Source of the DNA: Calliopsis andreniformis
Taxonomy: Eukaryota > Arthropoda > Insecta > Hymenoptera > Andrenidae
Assembly (NCBI RefSeq): GCF_051401765.1
Contig: NC_135071.1
Span: 18,578,961-18,642,960 of the forward strand
DNA: 64,000 nt
Direction of reading: 5' to 3'
In this document: one piece after another, positions 34,692 to 47,259 of the stretch
Numbering within the stretch: position 1 is the first letter of the stretch
Layout of the letters: each line of letters begins with the position of its first letter
Notes under the pieces: generated by a model
What the model saw: only the letters and a program-made list of their open reading frames with translations
The model's database searches: none
Told to the model about the DNA's origin: nothing
Made by a program: the position numbers and the translations under genes

Positions 34692-34841
34692 AATTCCACT
34701 ATATTTAAATGTAACGTCATTTTCAAATTTTCAAATACTCAAATTCCACTATATTTAAATGCAACGTAATTTTCAAATTTTTAAATATTCAAATTCCAGC
34801 GTATTCAAGAGCAGCAGAGTTTCCAAATTTCCGAATACTCA
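34692..34841. repeat. 50-bp tandem repeat, three units
   Basis: Units 34692-34741, 34742-34791 and 34792-34841 each start AATTCCA and end with a TTCAAATACTCA-like module. Units 1 and 2 differ at about five positions; unit 3 is much more diverged, with AGCGTATTCAAGAGCAGCAG where the others read ACTATATTTAAATG. This is a higher-order unit grown from the adjoining 8-bp satellite. Confidence 0.9.
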
Positions 34842-37800
34842 AACCTCCAAACCCCTTAACATCTGTCACAGCAGGTCAGTGGTAGATATTCTCAAGATCA
34901 CATCGTTGGACTGTGCCCGCAATTTCGCGATCGCGTAACCATAGGTTAATATCAGTCGGCGCCAGTTCGTTACAAATTAATGATCGACCCCGTGGCGGCA
35001 GCGATCGGGCAGGGTGGAGAGGCAAGGCGCGGGGCCTTTCGAGAATGGGACCCCGTGATTTCGTAACTGATTTCACGGCGTAGTTTCCAGCCTTCTCTCG
35101 CGCCACGTATTTCCACTCGCTCGCGTTCTTTGTCACAGGACACCGTGGCCCAATATTCAGGCGCGGATTTTCACGGTGGAATTTGCGGGCCTTTGTCTGT
35201 GCCGACGTGAGAAACATTGTAAGAAAGAGGCCCGATGGGGGCCCGATCGAACTGATCGAAAACGGTTCGAACCGTCCTCGAAGGGCCCCCAGGAAGGTCG
35301 ACACTCGATATTCTTGCCGATACACGGGGACGAATCTGCCCTCCACCACCTGCCAACCGCTTTTGTAATCGGTCTCCTGCTTCTCGTGACCTCAGCCTTT
35401 CTCTGATCGAACGATGTGCTGCGACTAAGATCCGAGATCGAGGATCGGGGAACGTCCCGATTGTCTCGGAGCTACTTCAGGGCTTTTGGTGAAGGTAACG
35501 TTTTGGGGGCTCCTAGGGGTGAACTCTGACTTCTGCGCCTCGTGAAAAATGATTATGATGGTTGCGTCTGTTTTAGGGATACGTAGGCTGAATAATCGCG
35601 AAGGATTATTTAATTAGACGAATAGTATTAGAAATAGTACTGGAGGAAACTGGAGTACAGATGACTACTTAGAAATAAGATACATGTAAGAGAAAGATGT
35701 ATGAAATACAGCGTAGTGGTTTTCACTACTGATTTGAACCTTATTCGAGGAACGTGGGTCAGAGAAATTTTATCCGCGCAACGATTGCAGTCTATGTTGT
35801 GTTAGAAAGGGAGACATAAGTTTTGGTTACTGTCAGCGAAGAAAATATCCGTTTTATATGCGTAAATTCAGCGAGTCCTAATTCTGTAATAAAACTCAGT
35901 GAAATGACTATCATTCTACAACTGAGAACAGGTTGCTTTGTGAAAAATGTTGAGATTGCTGTTTGACATTTTTACATTCTACAGTATATTTTCTATGAAC
36001 GAATGCTTAACGAGTGTTCCAGCACTTCTTAGGCACGAGCTGGAAATAAAATGAACGTACAGGAAGTGACTGATAATACCTCAGACGATTTCTTTTAATT
36101 ATTCGTAGTGGCTTTTAAACGCTTATTTTTCTTCGTGTGGAGAATCAAGTAACACACGTAAATTTAACATAGTAGAGAAAATATTTACAACTCTGGGAAC
36201 ACGCTATATTCTCAAATTATGCATTCATGAAGGATATTTTGAAAGATTAAAAAGAATTCATCAGTCAATCAAATTTTATGGACCCAACGCAGCTTCCACA
36301 GCCATTGATAAGCTATAATTACATCGCATAAAATAATTTATTTCCATTACTTTGGATCCTTGAGAGAAAATCGTAAATATGATTGCAATTTTATTGAATA
36401 AGTTGCAAGGTAATTTATTGGAAAAAGATGAAAAGATTGGTTGTTCAGAAGACGACCTATTATAGCACTTATAGTAATGCAAGCTACCCTAATTTAGTAT
36501 TGCATTTTTAATAACGCAATTCAATAATTGTAGCGAGAATGAAAAGCTGGGAAGGTTGTAACGATCGATTAGTGTAACAAGAAGCAATTAGAGAACCATC
36601 TAGAATCGTACAAAAAACGACAGGCAGGCGAGGAAAAAAAAGTGAAGAGACTTTTCTTCGACGCTCTTAAGCCAAAACTTTCCCGAACCTAGCCCCTGGA
36701 GTCTCTTAATTCGAGGATCAACGTGTCTGTTTTCGAAGACTAAGTGCGTGTAGGGGAAATTAGATAGGGCTTTTACCAGATCCCGGTTTCCATTTTTGGT
36801 CAGACACGGTTTTTCTACTGGAAGAATACCACTTTTTCAGATACACTCTCAGTACATTACTGCGCGTGAATAAACTTATCAACCCCTTTCATTTCGTCGA
36901 TTATACTCACTGAAAATTTGTTTAGAAGCCAAGGAAAGATTAACTTCCCTCAGACAACATCTCTAATTAAATGACAATTTTTTAATTTACTTCTAAACTA
37001 GCAACAAGAGCTGCACCAACTCAATATGTAAATTAACTTTCACATACATAATACACGTAGTCCTACGAAGCACTGTGACTATGCACACATACAATTGATC
37101 ACAATTTCTCTCTCTTTAACTAAAGAAAGGCCTTCACCACTAAACTGCACCTTGCAGCGAACATAACTCACCCTCCTCAAAGAGGCTTCCCAGAAACACG
37201 AAATCCAAGCAACTACAAACAAGTGACTGAAGTGACCCGTTCACTCATTAACATTCACACCAGCTCCCCCACCCCCCACCTGTCCCCCACCTCGACCCAA
37301 TCAGCCCAAAGGATCTAGACCCCATCGTTCCCTGAAACACCCTCAAAACCGCCGACAAAAGCCAGGCAGTTTCGCGTACCGCTCGCGTTCGCTTAACCAG
37401 CTCTCTATAGACACTGATCATGAAAATGGCCAGGTCAGAAACCCCTGTCGGCTCAAAGCGCGCCCGAGCGACTGTTGATCTCTCGCGGATCTTGCCCGAT
37501 GCAGGCCGTTATCGAAGCTATCCAGGTTCAGCGAAATGATCGGCGCAGTGGCGTATAGTAATTGGATGACCCGCGGGCACGTATGCCGGCGGATTTAAAT
37601 TGCAAATCGATCTCGCTTCTTTGTAGTCAGCCACCTAGTGCGTGCCACCTATCTCCGATACGTGACAAGGAGGCTCGACGTGGATCTAGCCAGCGTCACG
37701 CTGCATTCCCAGAAATAGTTTTAATCTCAGACGTGCTTGGGAGCAAGCCCTATCCCGCCAGCTGGCCGACGAGGAAATCCAGAAATTTCTGCTTTCCCAA

Positions 37801-38768
37801 CCGAGGGATCGATACGACCGATGAATGATTAATTCGCCGCGTCAAGGTCTGTGTTTTTTATTTAATTCCGACCGATGTCACAGCCGATGATTGTCACTGA
37901 CTGACGGGACGCTCGACAGACCTGAGGTATAATTCCATCGGACTTGCGTGTTGATTTTCTTTAGACGCTCTGCAATTTCAGAGGCCGATGATGATATTGT
38001 TTTTTAAGGGATGATGACAGTAGTCCTGGGGCTCGTTAGGTTTGGAACATGAATAGTTCTGGGACTTCAGGGTTGCATGACGACTGTAAGAAAATGAGGG
38101 GATGAGGGAGAGTTATAGTAACTAGAGTTGGATAAATAATTCTGGGTTGAAGGTGGTGTTTCTGGACTATGATAGATGGCTATGAAGTAAATTAATTTGA
38201 ACTGGTTGAAATTTTCGAAATCGACTGTTTAATATTTCCTGCCAAGCGACTAAATTTCCGAATTACTGAAGTCGGTTTGAAAGCAGTATACCTGCTCGCT
38301 CGGCGACTCTCAGAAATGAAACCACGCGCCAAAGTACCACGAGACACGAACGCGCATACAGACTCGCGAAATTGGTGAACAGGGGACATCGTTTGGCCCG
38401 TTTACACGAGCGTGACAAATTTCTTTGACAGCCGTGACAAGGATGTTGAACGCGTAAAACATTAAACCATAACTAATTTGTCAGTAACATGATTCCCGAT
38501 AAAAATTCAATTTCCGCTTTGCGAGGCGATTTGCATGACAAGTATAATTTGTATGATAATTCTGCATTAATAACGATTAAGATATAATATACATAATGAA
38601 CCGGAATTCTCTGGAATACTCGTGCTCCCCCGTGTTCCTCTGCTTTCGAACGTTCCTCTCCTTTTTCCTTCGTACAAATATCGACACGTCCATGTATCGA
38701 TATTTTTCCCCCCTCTTTGATCGCCTGGTCAGGACTGCAATTTTTAATAACCATTTTTTCTGTCTCAG
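34842..38768. other. Long stretch without a recognised gene
   Basis: A CpG-rich block at about 34900-35480 includes a 157-codon minus-strand frame (34876-35349) with no known motif and the perfect 14-bp palindrome ACGGTTCGAACCGT at 35262-35275. From 35500 to 37250 the DNA is AT-rich and I see nothing in it. 37260-37320 is a C-rich patch. 37380-37830 is moderately CpG-rich with an 88-codon frame of no known type. 37850-38460 shows nothing. Confidence 0.45.
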
Positions 38769-39012
38769 TCTAAGGGTACCTCGAAGCAGAGCCAAGGATC
38801 GAGGGACAATAAGAGCTGAGACGTCGATTAAATTATTTCATAATCCTGGACTTCTGTTGAAAAAGTCTTCTTGTGCAGAGGAACGTCTTAAATGTCGCAA
38901 TGGCATGAAATTATCGAGGCTTATTTCTTCATTAGCAAGACAATTATTATACTCGCTTCGGAGTATGCGCGTTCCTTTTCCATCTCCGTCAGTTTCCATT
39001 TTTAACGATTGA
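38769..39012 (+). other. Candidate 3'-terminal coding exon
   Basis: The acceptor ACCATTTTTTCTGTCTCAG ends at 38768. After one base the frame is open for 80 codons and ends with TGA at 39010-39012. The peptide is basic, with Lys/Arg/Leu-rich and Ser-rich parts (RAKDRGTIRAETSIKLF near the start). Moderately AT-rich DNA makes 80 open codons somewhat unusual, but an upstream extension of the same frame is also open through the pyrimidine tract, so it could simply be one chance frame. Not recognised. Confidence 0.2.
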
Positions 39013-39244
39013 CTCCATGGCGATTACGTAAACCGGCTTTTTAAATAACCAAACCTGCGGCGTTAATCGCTCGATAATGACTTATAATTGCGGCGTAATT
39101 AAAGCGTTTCGAGAGAGCCTGCCGAGCGAATTAAGCTTATTGCTTTTGGTTGGAAACAGAGGCATGTAATCTCTGCGATTCTTGTTTCACTGCGTAGCTG
39201 ATGTCTAATTAAATTCATGGACAGAAGATACATTTGAACCATGT

Positions 39245-39475
39245 AGAGTAAGACCTCGATTATACGAAGCACCTCGAGATTCAAACCTGATGCATCCTTC
39301 TGCTAGCTAGTTTTATTTCCTTCGGCAAACTACTACTATTACTTCGCTGTTCGAGCCTTAATGGATGGTCCACTGTACTCTTATTATTATTACATACATC
39401 TAATATCCGCAAACCTAAATAACAGAAATTCTGAATAAGTAGTTCAAGTTCGATTAATCGAGTTTCTACTTTATA
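39245..39475. mobile_element. Degenerate pogo/Tigger-like MITE
   Basis: An arm at 39247-39269 (AGTAAGACCTCGATTATACG...) matches the reverse complement of 39448-39470 at 17 of 23 positions, including CTCGATTA. TA dinucleotides flank both ends (39244-39245 and 39474-39475). A CCTCGATTATNCGAA-like arm is characteristic of pogo/Tigger-type terminal repeats. The interior is AT-rich and non-coding. The arms are eroded, so this would be an old copy of about 230 bp. Confidence 0.4.
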
Positions 39476-39479
39476 ATAA

Positions 39480-41570
39480 AAAAAATACTGTATTACATTA
39501 GAAACTAGTTTTCAATTACCGAGTTTATATCGAAACAAAATTATCCTTCAACTCTTTCTCCGGTCAAGTGCCTCAAACCTCATCAATAGACTGGATCTTT
39601 AAACTTTATGTGCTTATGAAATAAGTTCAATATGCAAACATTCAGTACTCATACGTATAATATAAGTACAAAAATGTACAGAATATCGATAGTTAAATAT
39701 AAGTACTTTATAATATTTCTGCGCCTGTACCCTTTTCTTATTATTTTTCAAGAAAGCCAAGTATCCACTTCTTAACGTTCATACTATTAAAAATCCTTCA
39801 CTTAAAACGTAATCTAATCAAGATCCTATTATTTGAAGAAAATGAAGAAAAAGAAATACCCTCTGGAAAATTGAATTTTGAAGAAAGTGTACTTGGGTTA
39901 GCCTACCACTCAGGTATAGATCTGGCGAGTGATGTTTTAATTAGCTTCCACTTCTCCAATTGCGTTTACAAGAACAGAAATTTCTACAAGTACCGAAATT
40001 CTACTCTTCAAGCACCCCAGGAATCGGGGGTCACCGATGTATCAATCTATCTTCCCCATGTTCAAAGACTCGGTCGTACGGGTCCATAAAAACGCGGACG
40101 CGCGAGGGCGCGATAAATCCTGGCGAACTTTGTCCAGAATATTTCATTCGCGTAACGCCGTGTTAACAACTCATCGAGAGGTATTACGCGCGCCGTTCGA
40201 GATTACCGATGCCAATAACCTCCCCGATCCGTGTCCGCGTCGCCAGCGAGGGAATCCATCGCAGAAAACGCGCGTACGACGGGTAAACCCGTTTATTGTC
40301 GAGCGACAAAACGAGCGGAGGCAGAGCCGCGTGCATCCTCGGGGCCCCGCTTAGCCGTGGCCCAACAATGAAACCCCGAGAAAAATGATCCTTGTCGAGG
40401 AGAGACTTGCGGAGGCAGGCCCAATGGGTCTCCTCGCGCGGCGCTTAACGACGATTTCGATCGTTTACGACTTTAATAATTTAGGCGCGGCCCAGCTCGC
40501 GAAGCTCGACACGTTTTCGGTCGTAAACCGCGCGACTAAATCCGTATTTATGGGGAAGAAGAGGCAGTCCCGCAACGGGCCCTGTCTCCTTCATCCTTCG
40601 CGCCTCTTCTCGCCTCTTCTCGCTCCCGCCTCGCCACCTCTAACCGACTGTTTCTCTATTTCGCCTGCGACCGACGACTCCAGGCGACTCGACGCCACGT
40701 CTCGCGGGGGAATCGATCCGATTGGGGACTCGTCTCGATAAGGCGAGCATACTGCGCGGACCGACTCGCTCGATGATGTTTCGTTAAGAGTCCTCAAGCG
40801 GGGATTTTTTTCGGGCACGATGCGTGGTGTCTAGATGCCGAACTCGTGGCTGCCAGTTTTTTGCCTTTGGAATCGTGGAGATCTTGTTTTTATGAAACTT
40901 CGGGTAATGAAGTGACGGATTCGGATGTGAATGGGCGATCATTTGATGTAATTAATGGACAGTTGTTCATTTAAGTGCAGGAGGAAATAAGAACAGACTG
41001 CGATGGCGTGATTTTATGAACCTTAATGTTGTAAATCTATCAAAGAAATATATGTAATAGCGCTAATTGGCTGAGTTAGGCTTAATGAACTTCACGGTCT
41101 GGGATTCTTATGACGCAAATGTGAGAGAAATATGCAAATGTTCTTATGTAAAAAAGAATTAAACACTGCACTAAAACCTTAATAGTGTTTCGCGAACGAG
41201 TAAACAAATTTTAATTGCAAGCCATTACAGTTATTCTGAGATAGGTATTTTTCTCGTCCATGTTCCATTGCTAAGGCCCTCGGGTGCTTTGAAACTTAAT
41301 ATTGTTGAATATCGTTTCTAACCAATTTTAATTGCACCAAACATCTGAGCGCCAGAGTAGAATTAAAAACAGCTCGAATTCCTAAACATTAGCAAAATCA
41401 CGAAACACCTCTGTAAAGTATAGAGAATTTCTTTTCAGTACTTCTAACGCCATCTACTCGTCGATCAAATAGGAGTTCGAGCTGAGTATAGGTTACAACA
41501 ATGCGCGCGTATAATAATCTCCCCGTAACTCGGCCATGGGATATTTTATACGCCCTTTATATTCAATGTT
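39480..41570. other. No recognised gene
   Basis: 39480-39850 is AT-rich. About 40030-40780 is CpG-rich with overlapping frames of 75-118 codons that carry no known motif. A 10-bp CT-rich duplication (CGCCTCTTCT) lies at 40601-40620. From 40900 to 41570 I see nothing apart from an acceptor-like tract ending at 41438 with no open frame behind it. Confidence 0.45.
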
Positions 41571-41580
41571 CACGACTCAC

Positions 41581-41637
41581 CGAGAACGCAGACAGCAGGA
41601 CTCATCTAAGACTCAGCTTTTTCTGCACCCTTATAAC
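41581..41637 (-). other. Candidate 57-nt non-coding exon
   Basis: On the minus strand a textbook acceptor (GCTTGTTTCTTTGTTGCAG, AG complementary to 41638-41639) is followed by 57 nt and then a CTCG/GTGAGTCG donor. All three frames contain a stop, so if spliced this would be an untranslated or long non-coding RNA exon. Both signals are among the best on the minus strand. Confidence 0.23.
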
Positions 41638-42591
41638 CTGCAACAAAGAAACAAGCACATAATGTAGAAAATATAGAGAAGACAACTTTTCGAATGCTAA
41701 CGTGTATCTGCGCCGAGCAGGTTGGAATTTACTGATTGAATTTTCAATACCTTATAAATAAAAGCCCTCGATATTGGAAAATCACTTTGAACGATTTTTG
41801 ACTCTTGCTAAGACTGACTTTTTGTTCAAATTCATGAGCCTAGAAACGCACTGCTAAAGTGCTCCTTGCGCAGCGGTCACGTGATCCACTTACTGCGGCT
41901 TGTGGCGCGCAATTTCAAATAGAATAATAGGAGAGACTAGTGTTTGTCTAGTTTGTACTAAATCTAGTCTGTACTAAAGTAATTTATCGTATTCGTAGAA
42001 TTTTTATTTACGACTTTAATGTTACTAAGTTGCTCTACTAATGTTACCAAACCTTTGACAAAGTCAGAGTACGATTAAATTAAAAAGGCACTCTCTCTTC
42101 ACTAACTCCTATCCATTCTTCCTTCCCAAACATTTCCCATACCAACACCCTGAATACAGATACTTTATCTCAACTACAATAGGCGTCACCCTTCAAAGAA
42201 TACAATTAAAGAGAGACAATTATCAATCAAGCCTGTTACTACACAGACCACACAATACCTCCACGAAACAATGACCACGGAGGGTCCCACATTGGGCGCA
42301 TCGAATATTCATCGAAACAGAGAATACCCTAACGAAGAAGATAACGCTCTGATCAGTATAATCTCGTGGCTCCGAAGGTGTACAAAGACAAAGGATCGCC
42401 AGAGACGAAAAGTGGGAAAGGGACAGGCCCGACTGTCCTGTAGGTACAATTAAAGCGACATTAATTAATTGTTAGCACAACAATGCATCTGTGACGGGGG
42501 CAGAGACGGTGCTAAGGGGGAGGGCGGGCAGCTGGGCCCCAGAGCCTTCATAAATTTACATGTCTTTCGCCGCGAGAATCATTTTTTACAG

Positions 42592-42780
42592 CCGTTAGGA
42601 GAGTGTCGGCGGTTGGTGTGCGTGCGGAGAGAAGCTGTGGACCTACAGCAACGCACGGGCTATATTACGGGTCCCCATGGTGTGGCTCATAATAACCATC
42701 GATGTCTCTCCGTGGGCATGGAAGCAGCCTCGAGCTTCGATTTTGTTAACCGTCTCGCCCCTCGATCGAAAATACTCTGA
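42592..42780 (+). other. Candidate 3'-terminal coding exon
   Basis: The acceptor GAATCATTTTTTACAG ends at 42591. The following 62 codons are open in phase 0 to a TGA at 42778-42780. The peptide has mixed composition with three Cys (ECRRLVCVRREAVDLQQR near the start). No domain is recognised, and no polyadenylation signal is obvious close downstream. Confidence 0.22.
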
Positions 42781-42789
42781 CTCCATCGA

Positions 42790-45700
42790 CATTGCTCGTC
42801 GACAATTATTGCCTTCCAGTGTCCACTGACGCCTAGCGATATTATTATTAGCTAAAACCAGGGAGGCTTATCTCTTCCTTTTTTTGTGGGTGAAATTTCC
42901 TCCTGCATCGAGTTCAAGGATAATCGTGTAAACTTTCAATGGTGTTGGTTTTAGTTTCACTTTTTGGCATCGATAATAATATTAGAAAGTAGTCTTTTTT
43001 GTTTCATTTTTTAGAGCGCGTTAGAATTTACCTAGTTCACGGAGTTGGCACAGGAAACGTAGTCATAAATTATTATTTTTTCCATCTAGAATGAGTTTAC
43101 ACTAACAAATTCCATTTGGTCGATTAGTCACAGTCAGATCTAACCTGCTCCAGTGCTTTTTTAGATCATCGCGAGCCTCGAGCACAGGATCCATAGTGAT
43201 CGGTATTTAAGTAGACAAAGCATAACCCGCTTTCTCGCATAATAAATGAGATCCAAGCGCTGGCCAGTTGTTCAGTCACCGAGAGGAACGTTTATTTTCG
43301 TCAATAGCGGCGTCGTTCGCTCGAAATTCGAAAAATTTCGCGTAATATGCCCTCCGAGCGAGGCACCCGTGAGCCATATTAAAAGAGATACGCGATCGTA
43401 ACGTGAGACCGAGACGTGGGTGGTTCGTTGCGCGAGGCTCGATAGGCAGTTATTTTTAATGTTGCCCCCGAGCATGGCGGGAGAAAAAAGAGCGCGTTTA
43501 TAATCGATACAGGTGCTACCGAAATTAATTCGACGGTATTCGATCGTCGGTGATAAACGTTGCAACGATCCCTCGAGACGAGTGAAGGAAAATTAATCTG
43601 CTTCAAGACATAACGCTTTACAATAATATTTAGCAGGTTTCGGGGGGTCTGCGCGAGACGCTCGCTATCAAAGCTCAGTGAATATAGCAACGAGCTCAAA
43701 GCCATGACATACCGCAATTGGATTCAATTCTAAGCATCGTCTCGACCCCGAGCACGACCCTAATCGACCCTCGCTAGAGCCTGGCAGTGGTGAAGTGCGA
43801 AGAAAAACGAAGATGGCTCTCGGTTCGAAAACAATGTCCCCAGGCCGGTGAAGTAAAGTAACACCGTGTCCAATAAAATGTCGCACGAGCGACATGTTAG
43901 TAGCAGCGCTTTTATTACCGCCTTTACGATGCTTTTCGGGCCCTCTGGCTGCTCGTTGATCCAGGAATCACCTTCTATCCCCGTTCCGAAAAGCTTCGTT
44001 CCGGAATTTCGACGGTCCCCGAGTCGTCCAGCATCGGGCATATTTTATTTACGATGCCCTGCATTATCATCGGTCCGACGCGCGCCATTGTGGGCTACGT
44101 GTGCGTTATTGCGGAAGAGGGACGAAGAGAGAAAGAGAGGGAGAAAGGGTGGGAAAGAGACAGAGGGACTGAGAGGGAGAGACACATAGAGAGAAATTTA
44201 TGCGTGGGCGAAACGAGCAACCGAACCGCACAAAGTGGACGTGTCTCGCCTCGCCTCGAATTAATAAACAACAACAAATGACCGCCTACGTCCGCCCCTT
44301 TCTCCGTCACCGATTTCATCGTTCTGGTAGTCGATCCGTAAAAAATCCCCTTCTCACCTTTTCTCTCTCTACACGTCGCGAACGCGCGCGCGAGCGCGTT
44401 CACTCTCGGCCCCTGCCTCTCTCCTCTTCATTCTTGCTCGATCCTGGACCGCCCGCGGTGACCCTCCCGAAGGCTCCCGCGTCCTCCATGGATCATTTGC
44501 ACGGCGATCGTTACCGATCCCAAGACATCGCGCTCCCTTGCTTTCCGAGGGGATTTTTAAAGCTTTCCTCGCGGACAAGCGTTACGACCGTACTTTGATA
44601 GTCGGAGGTTTGATGATTCTTACTGCGAACCGGTGTTTAACCACTTGGGGAACATTGGGGGAAAAATATTCTCCGAGGGGGTGGGGATGGACCAAGGTGA
44701 TGGGACGTAATGGGCGAGTGGAGAAATTAAAAGAGATTTGGGAGACTAAGTGTGGTTAAATGAAGAATAACTGTTGCTGGGGATTCAAATATTTAAATTT
44801 CAATTTGAATTTCTAGATTTAAAAATTTGTTTCAAAATTGTCGGGAGAATTTTTAACGAAATTAATTTGAAATAATTTTAGCGTTGAAGAACGCGAGGAT
44901 TTTAGAGACCGAGGCAATTTTAGAACAGTCGAATATTTTTTTAACATTGCCGAGTCTCTGTGACGTCATCAAGCAGATTTTTACAAAGTGAAAATAAGAT
45001 GGTTAAAGATACCCTCGACTATTTTAATTTTAGAATCAACTGCACTGGATATTTTTTAACGCTGCTTATCGAGCTCGATGGAGATACATTTCTACTGAAT
45101 ATTTTCAAACGAAACATTTCGAAGAGGGAGAAGAAAAAGAAAGAAAAAATGTACGAATACTCGAGAACTTGAGAATTAAAAATCACTCGTGATACCTCCT
45201 GCGATTATAGCCAAGCAATACTGTATTCCATCCTCGACCTCACATAATATTTGAAAGCCATAAACACGAAAGTGGTTAATAACCAACACCAGCACTTCAT
45301 CAGGCTCGATATTCCCAGCGAGACCCCCGAAAATGACATCTCTTATTGAATTATAAATTTCTGCCCGTGAATTATCAACCTCGGCGTGATCGACGGTTAA
45401 CAAGCATCGCGACGTTACCCGAAAGTGGGCAGGAAGGGCAGGGCAGAGGGAAAGAAGCAAGGGACACGGTCGGAATGTAAATACAGAGTCGCGCGATAAA
45501 TAATTCCTCGTACGATCGATGCACGAACGGTTGTTAAAGCGGACACTCCTGGTTTCGAGAGTGAGCATCGGAATCGCGCGAGTTGACGCTCGACACATCC
45601 AAAGGCGATTCGTCTTCGCCTCGACCTTCCACCTTCGCGCACTTTTTCACGGGGCTCGGCGACGCTCGGCGCCGAACGAGCGAAGGCGGCGTTGCGAAAT

Positions 45701-47250
45701 CGCTCGAGAGATAATGATGGGCGTAGAACCAGGATCGGTCAGCAATTTGCATAGGTAATTACCGCGGGTACGCTGTTAATAACTAATTAATGAGAGAGGT
45801 CCGGCATCGAAGCGCCGTGGCACTCGCGTGACGCAACAGCCTCGCGTCACTAGGCGACTGTTAATTGATCGCCGATTAATCATTCTCTATCACCTCTTCC
45901 CTATCTACTCCGCGTCCTTTTTCCCCCACTATCCACTCACGATCGCACGATCGTCGCTGATTCGGCGACCAGTCACCGATCGTGTCCGCGACGCTTGATT
46001 AGAATTCATTCTTCTGAACGCCTCGAAGAAACGCGCCTTGGAAAGTTGCAAGATTAATTGAGGACAGTTTCTCGCGGTGACTTTCTGGTAGCTAGATGCT
46101 GATTCGAATGATGGATTAATGAGCTCGTGATGAACGTGAAATCGAAATTACATTTCTATTTTGAATTTTCTTTCGAGCTCCTTCGTTCCAGACACAAAAG
46201 AACTTGATTAGCTCGGTTAACCATTCGAAGTTGAAACTAAGACACAAAATCCTTGCTGTGTAGGCAGCACGAGTTCCGAGAGTATAGTGACTGATTCAAA
46301 AACTATGTAAAAACTTGGAGATTGTATAAATTAAAAAGCAATCAATCGTAATCAAGTCGATGAGGGCAATTATAGGAGCGGTGGAAGATTTATAATTGTG
46401 TAGACCTAATAAATACCGATTATTACTCGGCTAATTCCCGTTAGCAGAATCGGAAAATTTATGCGACTCGGTTTCGTAAAAATACCCACTCGAAATCACG
46501 GCATTTTTATAGCTCTTCGAAGCGGTGTCCATAAAGCGTCGAGTCTCGCCTAGACGCAGACTGTTTTCTTATTAATGTACTCGAAGCGTCGCAATGTCGT
46601 TGCAGCTGACGAGAGACTTATTAGTTCAAGGTTGCTAAGGTAATTCCGAGGCTGACTTCACGCGCCCGTACCACTGCTGCCAGAACTGTGTCCTCCGAGC
46701 GAGTAACCGATGCGGCTTAGAGTCGGAAGCTTAATGATTGATGGCGGAATGGATTGCCTGAGTCTTGTATTTGATGTCCACAAGATCAGGATATAAGAAC
46801 GTCTATTAAAAATACCAGCTCTACGAAGCACTTTTTACTTTCTGTTCATCCGAGACTCTCGGATAAATTAATCCTGAACTCTGTGTGTACACAGTTCGAT
46901 AAGTCGTAAACGTGTAGTATTCACTGGTATTGTAATTCTAATAGCGTCTATGATTACCATTTCCTCAGTGCCTTGGCCTGGATTACCACTCGCAAGTATA
47001 AGACTATAGAGTTGGACAGCTCGAATTTGGACCTGGTAAACTGAAACAGAGCGCTTAAAGAAGTTCCCCCAGGTTCAAGTTCACCAGCTCCCAAGCGCAT
47101 CCCCGACATCTTCTTCGGACGCTACATGCAGCCACCACTGACACTAATCTTAAACTAAACACAGCTCTGGCGTCTACCAGAAGACACTTCGATCGCTCAA
47201 AGTCCAATCGATCTCTCGAAGCTTTCCCCCAAGGGTAGAATCGCGCGCGA
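42790..47250. other. Long stretch without a recognised gene
   Basis: CpG-rich patches at about 43260-44580 and 45400-45760 hold overlapping frames (up to 140 codons at 45176-45598, minus strand) with no known motif. A GA-rich simple tract lies at 44113-44195. 44785-44840 has weak TTTGAA-type repetition. 46100-47050 holds nothing I can name. Confidence 0.45.
44113..44195. repeat. GA-rich simple sequence
   Basis: A nearly pure purine tract of GAGA, GGGA and AAAGAGAG runs. In insects, GAGA-rich sequence can bind GAGA-factor-like proteins, but here it may be just low complexity. Confidence 0.75.
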
Positions 47251-47259
47251 ACTAGGCCC

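Noticed and set aside
35262..35275. ACGGTTCGAACCGT as a tRNA T-arm
   Set aside because: It is a perfect palindrome without other tRNA arms.
34876..35349. 157-codon minus-strand frame
   Set aside because: CpG-rich DNA with overlapping plus-strand frames, no clear ATG start at the upstream end and no recognisable domain.
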